Positions 1 to 8,160 of a stretch of DNA of 64,000 bases are shown here, piece by piece. A program made the position numbers and the translations under genes. Origin of the DNA: JBEBVQ01 sp964636205 (GTDB lineage Bacteria; Bacteroidota; Bacteroidia; Chitinophagales; Chitinophagaceae); NCBI GenBank assembly GCA_964636205.1, contig CAZWPF010000002.1:3175-67174 (forward strand). The letters are read 5' to 3'. Under the pieces are notes generated by a model, which did no database searches, was not told the DNA's origin, and saw only the letters and a list, made by a program, of their open reading frames with translations. Each line of letters starts with the position of its first letter. Positions within the stretch are counted from its first letter, which is position 1.

Positions 1-1
1 G

Positions 2-790
2 ACTGAGGACAGTCAAAATAAAAGAGAGATACGGTTTAGCGTTATTATACCTGCGTATAATGCGGAAGCCACCATCCGTGCAGCAATTCTGTCCTGTTTG
101 GAACAGACCTATCCGCCATTTGAAATTATTGTAGTAGATGATCGTAGCAATGATCAGACGGTTGCAATTGCACAAGGGTTTGGAACAGCCGTTACCGTAA
201 TTAGTTCAGAAAATAACCGGGGACCTTCCGCATCCAGGAATATTGCATGGGATCATGCTAGTGGTAACTATATAGCTTTTTTAGATGCTGATGATACATG
301 GCACCGAGAGAAACTAGCTTTGATTAAGGGGCAGTTGGAGCAACTTACCGATGCCAACTTTATTGTTCATCCTTTTACTTTATCACCCTTGCCCGAGCAG
401 TTAGAAAATGTTCCAAATGCCATTCGACTTTCCTTCCGCCGACTATTGTGGAGGATTCCTCCTAACAGACCCTGTCACCCTTCATCTGTTGTAATTCGAA
501 ATCTTCCGGAATATCGTTTTGAAGAAACGATGCGTTATATGGAAGATTACGATTTATGGTTGCGTATCGCAGAAAGACATCCTTTATATTGGTTTCCTGT
601 TGCGTTGACTCGCTTAGGTCGGCCGGTTTTATCTAAAGGTGGTCAAAGCAGCAATAGATGGGCGATGCGAAAGGGAGAAATAAGAACATATTTCCGTTTG
701 GCTAAACGTAAATCAAGCTATTACTTGTTACTTCCAATTTTGCTTTTACTGAGCTTGTTTAAACATCTAATAAAAAAAATCAGCGGCTAA
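2..790 (+). CDS. Family 2 glycosyltransferase, 5' end outside window
   Basis: Transfers a sugar from a nucleotide sugar, probably onto a surface glycan; substrate unknown. The open frame runs to the window edge with no ATG, so the true start lies outside. The GT-A fold appears at once: FSVIIPAYNAEATI, then IIVVDDRSND, then the DADDTW (DxD) metal/nucleotide site, and an ED..LWLR motif near the acceptor site. The C-terminus is a hydrophobic, basic tail (YYLLLPILLLLSLF) that may lie on the membrane. The stop codon sits in the loop of a hairpin that probably ends the convergent ftsE transcript. Family assignment is secure; the biological role is not visible. Confidence 0.88.
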   Translation, partial: TEDSQNKREIRFSVIIPAYNAEATIRAAILSCLEQTYPPFEIIVVDDRSNDQTVAIAQGFGTAVTVISSENNRGPSASRNIAWDHASGNYIAFLDADDTWHREKLALIKGQLEQLTDANFIVHPFTLSPLPEQLENVPNAIRLSFRRLLWRIPPNRPCHPSSVVIRNLPEYRFEETMRYMEDYDLWLRIAERHPLYWFPVALTRLGRPVLSKGGQSSNRWAMRKGEIRTYFRLAKRKSSYYLLLPILLLLSLFKHLIKKISG

Positions 791-798
791 ACCGCTGA
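772..798 (-). terminator. Intrinsic terminator of ftsE
   Basis: TCAGCGG (780-786) pairs with CCGCTGA (792-798). Read on the minus strand the hairpin is followed by eight T, the arrangement expected just after the ftsE stop. The T tract lies in the last codons of the convergent glycosyltransferase, whose stop codon is in the loop. Confidence 0.7.
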
Positions 799-800
799 AT

Positions 801-1492
801 TTAATGATTAGTCTCTACGATCAACTCTTGGAGTGCACCTTTTTCGATTCGAACTACTCTTGCCGGGAATTTTCGGATAATCGAATAGTCATGGGTAGCC
901 ATAATAACTGCTGCTTGGTAATCCTTGCAAATATTGATTAGCAACTGCATGATTTCATCTCTGGTTTCCGGATCCAGGTTTCCAGTAGGCTCATCGGCCA
1001 ATATGAGCTTGGGATTATTGAGCAATGCTCTGGCGATATCGACCCTTTGCTGCTCTCCCCCACTCATTTCATAGGTCATTTTAAATCCTTTACTTTTCAA
1101 TCCCACCTTATCCAACACATCCTCTATCTTTTCTTTCATCAGCGCTTTGTCTTTCCAGCCGGTAGCTCTTAAAACGAAAGCCAGATTATCAAACACATTT
1201 CTGTCGGTTAGCAAGCGAAAATCTTGAAAAATAATTCCCAGATTCCTTCTCAATAAAGGGATAGACGACCATTTAAGAGATTTCAGATCAAAGCCGGCTA
1301 CAGCACCCTCTCCTTCTTTCAGGTAAANNNNNNNNNNAATGTCTTAAGAAGACTAGATTTTCCGCTTCCGGTTTTCCCTATCAAATAGACAAACTCTCCC
1401 TTTCTAACTTCAAAATTTACATTTCCAAGAATCAAATTCTTGCCTTGATATATCTGTGCGTTTCTCAGTGAAACGATTGGCTGCTCGTTCAT
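801..1492 (-). CDS. ftsE: Cell division ATP-binding protein FtsE (interrupted by assembly gap)
   Basis: ABC ATPase that works with FtsX at the division site to control peptidoglycan hydrolases. Walker A GKTGSGKS is at residues 39-46; the signature MSGGEQQR and Walker B LILADEPTGNLDP follow, with a late H-switch (ATHDY). Ten N at 1328-1337 split the frame after LLKT; the code resumes at YLKEGEG. Family alignment suggests about five residues are missing, which with flanking partial codons means about 11 real bases, so the apparent frameshift is an artefact. I chose ATG 1492 because the longer TTG start at 1510 lies inside a TAnnTTTG promoter box. No ftsX is in view. Confidence 0.9.
1328..1337. 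other. Assembly gap (10 N) in ftsE
   Basis: Ten N. Kept literally they put a stop shortly after; the ftsE reading frame needs a gap length of 2 modulo 3. Confidence 0.99.
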
Positions 1493-1507
1493 GTGGATCC
1501 TTTGGAG

Positions 1508-1515
1508 CAAATATA
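1508..1515 (-). promoter_or_regulatory. TAnnTTTG promoter box of ftsE
   Basis: TATATTTG on the minus strand, 15 bases upstream of ATG 1492. The expected start of transcription near 1501 would give a leader of about 9 bases. Confidence 0.6.
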
Positions 1516-1587
1516 ATCATACCTCTGCTAATAGACAGTGAGGTAGGTACTCATTTTTACAAACCTTTGAATAATTGGTTGTTTGAC

Positions 1588-1621
1588 AAAAAACTCCGCC
1601 GCGAAAAATTTCGCGGCGGAG
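1588..1621 (-). terminator. Strong intrinsic terminator of the M43 protease gene
   Basis: CTCCGCCGCGAAA and its complement (1594-1621) form a GC-rich hairpin with a short loop, followed on the minus strand by TTTTTT (1588-1593). It lies about 30 bases after the stop codon of the metalloprotease and separates it from ftsE. Confidence 0.88.
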
Positions 1622-1651
1622 CCAAAACATCTCTATTGAGAAAGGTACTAA

Positions 1652-4600
1652 CTAGTAAACAACCAGCTTTTCAGTCATGGTAGTGTTACCACTTACCAGT
1701 TGAACCATATACATACCCTTAGTAGCTACTGCAGATGCAGGGATTTCGATTTTGGTCAGACCTTGAGGGTTCAGCTGTTGATTTACGCGATAAACAACTT
1801 TACCAGCAACATCCATAACTTGAACCTGAGCGGTACCTTGACCACCATTTACTACCAGGTGAGCACCACCTTGAGTTGGGTTAGGAGTAATCACCATACC
1901 TTGGCGTTGCATTACTTCGTCGTTTACACCGGTAGGGAATTGGCTGATATGGATACGATCGATGAAGAAGTTGTTACCTGAACCCAGAGCATTTTGGAAT
2001 GTACCCGGATTGAAACGGAAACGGAACATCACCCCGTTGCTAGCGTTTCTTACAACGTTTGGAATAGGAATACTTTGCAATTTCCAAGCACCCATCCACT
2101 CAGGGAAGAATTCGTAGCTCAGTGTACCATTGTTACCCAAATCACTTTTAGTGATTGTAGTCAATGGGAACCAAGTATCACCACAGTTAGTTGAATAGTG
2201 AATAACCAGTGAGTCGGTCATTTCAGCAGGATTAGAAGTACGGAACGCACCGGCTGACATGAAGTTCAGGTTACAGTTTTCAGCATATTGAGGATCTGAA
2301 AGGTCGAACAACGGAGTGAAGAAATCATCATAATCACCGCGAGGAGTACCTGTCAGGAACGAAGGAATAGTGGTTCTCTTATCGTAGTTCTGATAGTAGA
2401 TAGAGTACTTATCGTAATAACCGGTTCCTTCGTGCAATTTCCATTGAAAATAGTTGTCGTAGTAGTTAAATATAGGCCATTTGTCAACATCTCCATCAGG
2501 GTTAAATTCCTGATAATAACCTTTTGCATTAGTAGCATTAGGATCAGCAACGTAGATAGCTTTCTTTTCAACAGTAGTGCTACCAGTATTGTTACCTGTA
2601 GCAGTCAGTGAAACCGTAACCCAACCAGGTTGAGAGAAGGTAACTCCGTTGTTGATTACAGGTAATTCAGAAGTAGCAGGAGATGCGCCATTAGAGAATT
2701 TCCAGGATCTGGAAATGATAGTATCGTTCCAGCTTCTGTCGGTAAATCCAAAACGAGTAGTACCATTAGCACAACCGTAAACTTTATCAGAAGCACCGCT
2801 TCCGGCCAATCTGTTTACAGAGAATTCAGCAACCGGAGGTAAGTCAGGCAATGGAGCCAAAGCACCGGTAGCTTTGAGGTTAGATGTAGAAATCAAATTG
2901 TTACGACCCGCAACGGTTGAATTAAGTGCTGCACGCATACGTTCAACCTGACCAGTAGTAAACATCTTCGAGCAATAGGTATAATCCATTACGTTTTGTG
3001 CGTTGGTAGTATCAGGATAATCGATAACCAATGCATCACCAACGCTATCGCGCAAACCGGTAAGTTTGAAATAACCGTAGCGCATTACGATATTATAGAA
3101 ATAACCGTATTTCTTATCATTATTTACAGCAGAAGTGATACGCATAGCACCGGGAACTTCTTCAACAAACTGAATAGTCGGAGTGTCTCTCAGAGCCAAT
3201 GGATTTTGAGTGAATACCAGTTTATAATCTTTACCTGCCGGTACGGTGAAGGCAACCGGTACACGCTGACGCGCATAAGAAACGGTAGTATTACCAGTAT
3301 AGCTGGCAATCACATTGCTATTTCTCTTAACTGCAATCGTAAACTCACTACCAATAGTGTCGGTAGGATAAATATCAACTGAATCGATATAAATACGAGT
3401 TGGGGTATTGAAACTAATACCTACATCTGTATTACGATCTCCTGCAACATCAGGGCGAATCTTACCTGCTGATGTAGAAGAACTGGTTCCGTAAGCAATG
3501 TCCCAATTATAGAAGAAATTATACAATGAGCCGGTTTGCTCGCGGTGCAATGTAATTACGTTAGCAACACTAGTGATATAACCACCACCTGCAACATCGC
3601 GCAACATTCCGGGGTTATTGCGGAATACGATTTGATATCCGGAATCAGCAGCTACAGCAAAATTAACAGGAACTGTTTGCGGACCACCACTAACTGAAAC
3701 ATTAGTCATAAATGAATCAATCACGTCACCATAATGACGCAACAAAACAGTAAATGGAGAACCAATAGCAGCAGCAGGATAAACATCTACTGATTCAATA
3801 GTCAGATCCTGATGTGCAGTAAACTCGATACCAAACAGGTTTGACTGAGATGCACTAGGTATAATTGACTGATTCAGTGCCAGACGACCCATGTACATTT
3901 TGTCATGAATACAAGCAGTATCATAAATATGTACCGGAGAACAGCCACTGCCCAAATGCCCCTCTGTAGGAGGAGTATCATCCACTTCATCATCACCACA
4001 AGCTACGCCCGGGTTGTTGGTGGCACCCCATGGGTGATCCAAATTGAAGACGTGACCGATTTCATGAGAAATAGTATTGTCACGATGCACATAATCATAA
4101 CGAGAAATAACCCCGTCATAATACGGGAACGACGCTGCTCCTGATGGTTTCAAAGCGTAAGCTGCCGCATTTGAAGTAGATGAAAATCCATTAACCACCC
4201 AAATATTCAAATAAGAATCCGGAGGCCATTGATCCAACTTCGATTGATCATCTGCATTTCTCGCTAAATAAGACCGGCGACGGGTAATACCACGGGTTGG
4301 TTGACCACTCGGATCTTTAGTAGCCAGATGAAAGCGAATATTCGCTTTACCGATATAGGGAACTAATATAAAGCTATCCTGAGTAACCGGCACTTTTACA
4401 TTGCCGCGAAACTGAGGAATAACATCTACTGTATCCACGTTTTCACGATTGAACATCTTGTTGATACGAACCAATTCATTGAAAATCGTATCATCAGGGA
4501 TGAACTCATTGCCATAGTCGTGAATAATATGAAACACTACCGGAACGTGATATACCTCATCGTCCGCAGTAGTTTTGGCAAATCTGCGAAGATCGATCTG

Positions 4601-4777
4601 ATTTATTTTCTGAGCGATCTCCTGCCTTAATTGCTCTTCATACTTCGCTACCTCCGGGTTTAACTGACGCAGTTGCGCATGCACTTCGTCAGCGTAGCAG
4701 CGAAAACTTGTCTGCGCCGTAGCCATACCCGCAAGGCATGTAGCGGCAGACATAAGTAAAATAGCTTTTTTTACCAT
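1652..4777 (-). CDS. Secreted M43 (pappalysin/cytophagalysin-like) metalloprotease with T9SS sorting domain
   Basis: Predicted extracellular zinc protease of 1041 residues. A signal peptide (about 1-21, ending ATA-Q) is followed by a propeptide-like helical stretch and the catalytic domain. The zinc motif HEIGHVFNLDH is at 238-248; M43 usually has Gly where Asn245 stands. The family's DDTPP loop follows (266-270). The Met-turn NVMDYTY is only at about 595-601, leaving some 350 residues between motif and Met-turn where family members have roughly 50-80. The extra segment (about 313-575) holds two related beta-rich repeats, each with a DSVDIYP/ESVDVYP strand, an IGS.FT segment and an NP..LRD segment. 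A PKD-like domain (about 650-750), a long beta-rich region and a type A sorting domain (ITPNPTQGG to the end) follow. It is a single-gene unit with its own promoter and terminator. Protease family and export are well supported; the substrate is unknown. Confidence 0.9.
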   Translation of the reverse strand: MVKKAILLMSAATCLAGMATAQTSFRCYADEVHAQLRQLNPEVAKYEEQLRQEIAQKINQIDLRRFAKTTADDEVYHVPVVFHIIHDYGNEFIPDDTIFNELVRINKMFNRENVDTVDVIPQFRGNVKVPVTQDSFILVPYIGKANIRFHLATKDPSGQPTRGITRRRSYLARNADDQSKLDQWPPDSYLNIWVVNGFSSTSNAAAYALKPSGAASFPYYDGVISRYDYVHRDNTISHEIGHVFNLDHPWGATNNPGVACGDDEVDDTPPTEGHLGSGCSPVHIYDTACIHDKMYMGRLALNQSIIPSASQSNLFGIEFTAHQDLTIESVDVYPAAAIGSPFTVLLRHYGDVIDSFMTNVSVSGGPQTVPVNFAVAADSGYQIVFRNNPGMLRDVAGGGYITSVANVITLHREQTGSLYNFFYNWDIAYGTSSSTSAGKIRPDVAGDRNTDVGISFNTPTRIYIDSVDIYPTDTIGSEFTIAVKRNSNVIASYTGNTTVSYARQRVPVAFTVPAGKDYKLVFTQNPLALRDTPTIQFVEEVPGAMRITSAVNNDKKYGYFYNIVMRYGYFKLTGLRDSVGDALVIDYPDTTNAQNVMDYTYCSKMFTTGQVERMRAALNSTVAGRNNLISTSNLKATGALAPLPDLPPVAEFSVNRLAGSGASDKVYGCANGTTRFGFTDRSWNDTIISRSWKFSNGASPATSELPVINNGVTFSQPGWVTVSLTATGNNTGSTTVEKKAIYVADPNATNAKGYYQEFNPDGDVDKWPIFNYYDNYFQWKLHEGTGYYDKYSIYYQNYDKRTTIPSFLTGTPRGDYDDFFTPLFDLSDPQYAENCNLNFMSAGAFRTSNPAEMTDSLVIHYSTNCGDTWFPLTTITKSDLGNNGTLSYEFFPEWMGAWKLQSIPIPNVVRNASNGVMFRFRFNPGTFQNALGSGNNFFIDRIHISQFPTGVNDEVMQRQGMVITPNPTQGGAHLVVNGGQGTAQVQVMDVAGKVVYRVNQQLNPQGLTKIEIPASAVATKGMYMVQLVSGNTTMTEKLVVY

Positions 4778-4810
4778 CTTTTATCGTTATAAATTAATAA
4801 GCTAAGCGCC

Positions 4811-4818
4811 CAAAGATA
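4811..4818 (-). promoter_or_regulatory. TAnnTTTG promoter box of the M43 protease
   Basis: TATCTTTG on the minus strand, 34 bases upstream of ATG 4777. Transcription would start near 4804, giving a leader of about 27 bases. Confidence 0.65.
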
Positions 4819-5137
4819 GTGATTCCTATCAAAAAACATTGCCTTAATAACCGGATTTTTTTATCAATTTAAAACTTAGTTTCTATGATGTATCGATTGC
4901 AGTTTTCTAATGTTTCATTTATTAAAGATTCGTTACAGATCCATTAATATTATGACGCACTATAATTTCCGCAACTCATAAATTTTTTGAACTAATTCGA
5001 TTTTAATTTTATTAATCGATCTGAACGAAATTATTTTATCTCCACTATTAATTGTAAATCAACTACTTAACAATTCTTTCAATTTGCTATTATTACACTT
5101 TATGATTATATTATAGTCCTTTTAACCTGTTTTTTTC
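4819..5137. other. AT-rich gene-free region
   Basis: About 320 bases between divergent promoters. Very AT-rich, no credible reading frame, no tRNA-like or clear repeated structure. I see nothing specific in it beyond upstream regions of the two flanking promoters. Confidence 0.6.
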
Positions 5138-5145
5138 TACCTTTG
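5138..5145 (+). promoter_or_regulatory. TAnnTTTG promoter box for leader and acetyltransferase/racemase operon
   Basis: TACCTTTG, with transcription expected near 5152. This is about 205 bases before the first likely start codon, a much longer leader than the other promoters in this window suggest. Confidence 0.65.
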
Positions 5146-5151
5146 CACACT

Positions 5152-5235
5152 CAGTTCAGACTAACTATCTGAACGATTCCCTCCAATGGGTCTTATCGAT
5201 GTCTCCGACATCTTATGAGTTGGATTTTTTTTTCC
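5152..5235 (+). ncRNA. Structured leader or small RNA with terminator-like 3' end
   Basis: Right after the promoter, GTTCAGA (5154-5160) pairs with TCTGAAC (5168-5174). A second element has an outer pair TCCAA/TTGGA (about 5182-5225) enclosing an internal loop and an inner perfect hairpin GATGTC-TCC-GACATC (5198-5212). It is followed directly by a run of nine T (5226-5234). This could be an attenuator or cis-regulator of the downstream operon, or a free small RNA of about 80 bases. I cannot match it to a named RNA family. Confidence 0.5.
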
Positions 5236-5357
5236 GCTCCATAAATATCATTTCAGGACAATCTGATTTACTTTTTTCGTTGTCCGTCCCATTTCAAAAG
5301 CCTTAACAGAAGGTTAAATTGGTTTTGATAAAAAACCTTGTTCTGTTTATCAAAAAA

Positions 5358-5795
5358 ATGAACATCACCATCTATCATCCCTCCCATTTACCTGAAGAAT
5401 TCAAGAAAAAAGAAATTGTCTCCTTCCTGTACCACCATCTGGATCAATATGGCGACGAAAGTGTCGATATCGAAAAAGCCTGCAACTATTCACTAGGCAT
5501 AAACGGTAAAAGCGGCGGCGTAATAATTACTGCTACAACCGACAATCAATTAATCGGTGCTGTAGTCATCAATAAGACCGGTATGGAGGGCTATATTCCC
5601 GAAAATATTCTGGTCTATATAGCCATCCATAAAGATTTCCGTGGCAAAGGCATTGGCAAATCACTGATGAAAGCTGCTATCCAAAACACAAAGGGGGACA
5701 TTGCGCTACATGTAGAGCCGGAAAACCCGGCAAAAAAACTTTATGAAAAATTGGGCTTCACCAATAAGTATCTGGAGATGCGTTTAAAAAAATAA
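5358..5795 (+). CDS. GNAT family N-acetyltransferase
   Basis: Acetyl-CoA dependent acetyltransferase of 145 residues, acceptor unknown. The acetyl-CoA loop is RGKGIGKSL (from about residue 95), preceded by the central strand ILVYIAIHKDF and followed by IALHVEPENP.AKKLYEKLGF, the usual GNAT C-terminal motif. ATG 5358 is preferred to the upstream in-frame TTG at 5319 because the extra residues do not resemble the family. The gene ends two bases before the racemase start, so the two are almost certainly cotranscribed, and the acceptor may be the amino acid handled by the racemase. That link is inference. Confidence 0.82.
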   Translation: MNITIYHPSHLPEEFKKKEIVSFLYHHLDQYGDESVDIEKACNYSLGINGKSGGVIITATTDNQLIGAVVINKTGMEGYIPENILVYIAIHKDFRGKGIGKSLMKAAIQNTKGDIALHVEPENPAKKLYEKLGFTNKYLEMRLKK

Positions 5796-5797
5796 CC

Positions 5798-6931
5798 ATG
5801 GCATTCATTACACTCGACAAAGAGAAACTACAATCAAATTACCGATACCTCGACAAGTTGTTCCGAAAGGAAAATATTGAATGGTCGGTCGTATCAAAGG
5901 TGCTTTGTGGCAACCGTGACTATCTCGAGGTATTGCTAAGCCTTGAAATTCGTCAGGTTTGCGACTCCAGAGTCAGTAATTTGAAAATGATTAAATCAAT
6001 TGCCCCGAAAGTGGAGACCGTTTACATTAAACCTCCACCCCGCCGCTCGATCCGACAAATTGTAACCTATGCCGACTATAGCTTCAATACTGAATATGAC
6101 ACCATCAAGCGACTTTCAGATGTTGCAACAGAACTCGGAAAGACACACCGGATCGTCATTATGATCGAGTTGGGCGAACTACGAGAAGGGGTGCTGCGAG
6201 AAGACCTAATTGATTTTTATGAGAAAGTATTTCAGCTACCCGGAATTGAAGTGGCAGGTATTGGGACGAACCTAACTTGTATGTACGGGGTCTTGCCTAA
6301 TCACGATAAACTCATTCAACTTTGCCTATACAAACAACTCATAGAAGCGAAGTTTAATAAGACAATACCTTATGTTTCCGGTGGGGCTTCCGTTACCATT
6401 CCTTTAATCCACAAGGGCTTGCTTCCCCAAGGAATCAACCATTTTCGGGTTGGGGAAACACTGTTTCTGGGTACCGATGTGTACCATAATTCAGTATTCG
6501 AAGGAATGCATCAAGATGTATTTAAGTTTTATGCAGAGATTATCGAACTTACCGAAAAGCCTGCAATACCGATGGGCGAATTAGGTCATAACCTCACCGG
6601 AGAAACTATGGAATTTAATAGCACCGATGGCAGTACAAGTTCTTATAGAGCCATTATAGACGCCGGTCTGTTAGACGTGGAACCCAGTCACCTAATGCCC
6701 GTCAATGAAAAGCTAAATATTGTGGGGGCCAGTTCGGATATGATTGTTGTCGACTTAGGCAGCAATCCCGACCAATATAATGTTGGCGATCTGCTGGAAT
6801 TTCGGATGGACTATATGGGAATATTGAGAATAATGAATTCGGACTATATCGACAAAAGGGTGGCGAATGACCAACAGTCTGGTCCAAATCCCTCCATCAA
6901 AAAAAGACCATTTCAAATGATCAGCAATTAA
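5798..6931 (+). CDS. PLP-dependent alanine/ornithine racemase-family protein
   Basis: Predicted cytoplasmic amino-acid racemase of the family that includes clostridial ornithine racemase. It has 377 residues. The likely PLP lysine is K34 in VSKVLCGN, near the start of the TIM barrel as in that family. Other family segments are DSRVSNLK, the MIELGELREG strand, GIGTNLTCMYG and SGGASVTIPL, with HFRVGETLFLG on the phosphate side; a C-terminal beta domain follows. Family knowledge favours a basic amino acid (ornithine or lysine) over alanine, but nothing in the sequence settles it. Translation is probably coupled to the acetyltransferase. The 3' end meets the convergent glycosyltransferase with only 10 bases between. 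Confidence 0.82.
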   Translation: MAFITLDKEKLQSNYRYLDKLFRKENIEWSVVSKVLCGNRDYLEVLLSLEIRQVCDSRVSNLKMIKSIAPKVETVYIKPPPRRSIRQIVTYADYSFNTEYDTIKRLSDVATELGKTHRIVIMIELGELREGVLREDLIDFYEKVFQLPGIEVAGIGTNLTCMYGVLPNHDKLIQLCLYKQLIEAKFNKTIPYVSGGASVTIPLIHKGLLPQGINHFRVGETLFLGTDVYHNSVFEGMHQDVFKFYAEIIELTEKPAIPMGELGHNLTGETMEFNSTDGSTSSYRAIIDAGLLDVEPSHLMPVNEKLNIVGASSDMIVVDLGSNPDQYNVGDLLEFRMDYMGILRIMNSDYIDKRVANDQQSGPNPSIKKRPFQMISN

Positions 6932-6941
6932 TCGGAATGCT

Positions 6942-8132
6942 TTACAACCTGCCCACGCAGATATCTCTAAAGTATTGCTCCAACTTTTGGGCTATCAAAT
7001 CCCAATTGAAGCTGGTCTGAGCTACTGCTCTACCCTTCTCTCCGGTCATTCTACGCAACTGTTCATCATCTAATAACTGTGAGACCCGATTGGCAAATTC
7101 CGCCGGTTGGGTCTCCATAAATGCGCCACTGCCGCTCTCGATTCCCAGTCCACGAAAACCTACCTGAGAACATACTACCGGCACACCCATGGCCATCGCT
7201 TCTATCACCTTATTTTGTGTTCCCGCCCCAAACCGTAACGGAGATACTACTACACTGGCGCTGTCATATACAGCTGCCAAATCCCTTACAAATCCGGTTA
7301 CCTGTACCTGAGGTCCGGCCAGATCATTCACTTTTTTTACCGGACGCTGTCCTGCAATTACAAACTGAACATGGGGATGCCTTTCCCAAATCAATGGCAA
7401 AATTTGTTCCCTGAAATAAACGACTGCATCGACATTCGGGGCGTAGTCCATATTTCCGGTAAACAATAACGTATCTGATCGGCTATAATCGTGTGCGCTT
7501 GAAGAAAAAGTCTCCAGGTCGACTCCATTGGGCAGTAATCCCAGATTATCGACATGATGCTGCTGTCGCAAATATTCCAGATCTTCGATCGAACAAGTAA
7601 GGGCTAAATCATAACTCGAGATAACGTTCTCATAACGGAATACCCGCTTCTGTTCCATTTGCTCAAAATGCTTTCGCAAAAGTCCACGGGGCACCTGATT
7701 CCTACGCTCCCAATATAAGGAAAACGCATCCGGCAAATCCAGTATTCTCGGCACGGATCGCTCACCGGCCAAATAAGGTGCCATTCTTAAATGCTGAACA
7801 TGCACAGCATCAAATTGGTGTTGCTGAAGCGTCGTTTTGACCAGTCGACGCATCTCGGCTGATTGAAAATATAATACCTGAAATGGCTTCGTATCCCAGA
7901 AACCATTCAAGCAGTTCAAAGCAGATCGCCATTTAGGTAGATAAACCAGTTGAACACTGGTGAAAATTTGCTCCAAATCTTTTTTGTATTCAAACTCCGC
8001 CTTGGTCTGCGCGAAAGTCAGCAGATGCAATTCGTGCTTTCCCTTTAACCTTTTTGCGAGGTTATAGATCTTCAATTTATCGCCTCTATATGGCGGATAG
8101 GGAATTCGATTGGCGAGAAAAAGTAACTTCAA
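6942..8132 (-). CDS. Family 4 glycosyltransferase (TIGR03087-like)
   Basis: Glycosyltransferase of 396 residues with the two-Rossmann GT-B fold. The N-terminus FLANRIPYPPYRGDKLK is typical of the TIGR03087 sugar transferases. The C-terminal half shows LLFTGNMDYAPNVDAV, the VTGFVRDLAAVYDSASVVVSPLRFGAGTQNKVIEA donor-site region (in two parts, with the catalytic E before AMAMGVPVV) and Q.FNWDLIAQKLE. The start is TTG 8132: it puts the conserved N-terminus first and there is no in-frame ATG between it and ribBA. It follows ribBA by 28 bases and may be cotranscribed, although the functions are unrelated. Acceptor and product are unknown. Confidence 0.85.
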   Translation of the reverse strand: MKLLFLANRIPYPPYRGDKLKIYNLAKRLKGKHELHLLTFAQTKAEFEYKKDLEQIFTSVQLVYLPKWRSALNCLNGFWDTKPFQVLYFQSAEMRRLVKTTLQQHQFDAVHVQHLRMAPYLAGERSVPRILDLPDAFSLYWERRNQVPRGLLRKHFEQMEQKRVFRYENVISSYDLALTCSIEDLEYLRQQHHVDNLGLLPNGVDLETFSSSAHDYSRSDTLLFTGNMDYAPNVDAVVYFREQILPLIWERHPHVQFVIAGQRPVKKVNDLAGPQVQVTGFVRDLAAVYDSASVVVSPLRFGAGTQNKVIEAMAMGVPVVCSQVGFRGLGIESGSGAFMETQPAEFANRVSQLLDDEQLRRMTGEKGRAVAQTSFNWDLIAQKLEQYFRDICVGRL

Positions 8133-8160
8133 GGGAATGGAGGAATTTATAACCGGGTTG

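Noticed and set aside
801..1492. ftsE as a pseudogene with a frameshift
   Set aside because: The break coincides exactly with ten N, and both sides align to one intact FtsE.
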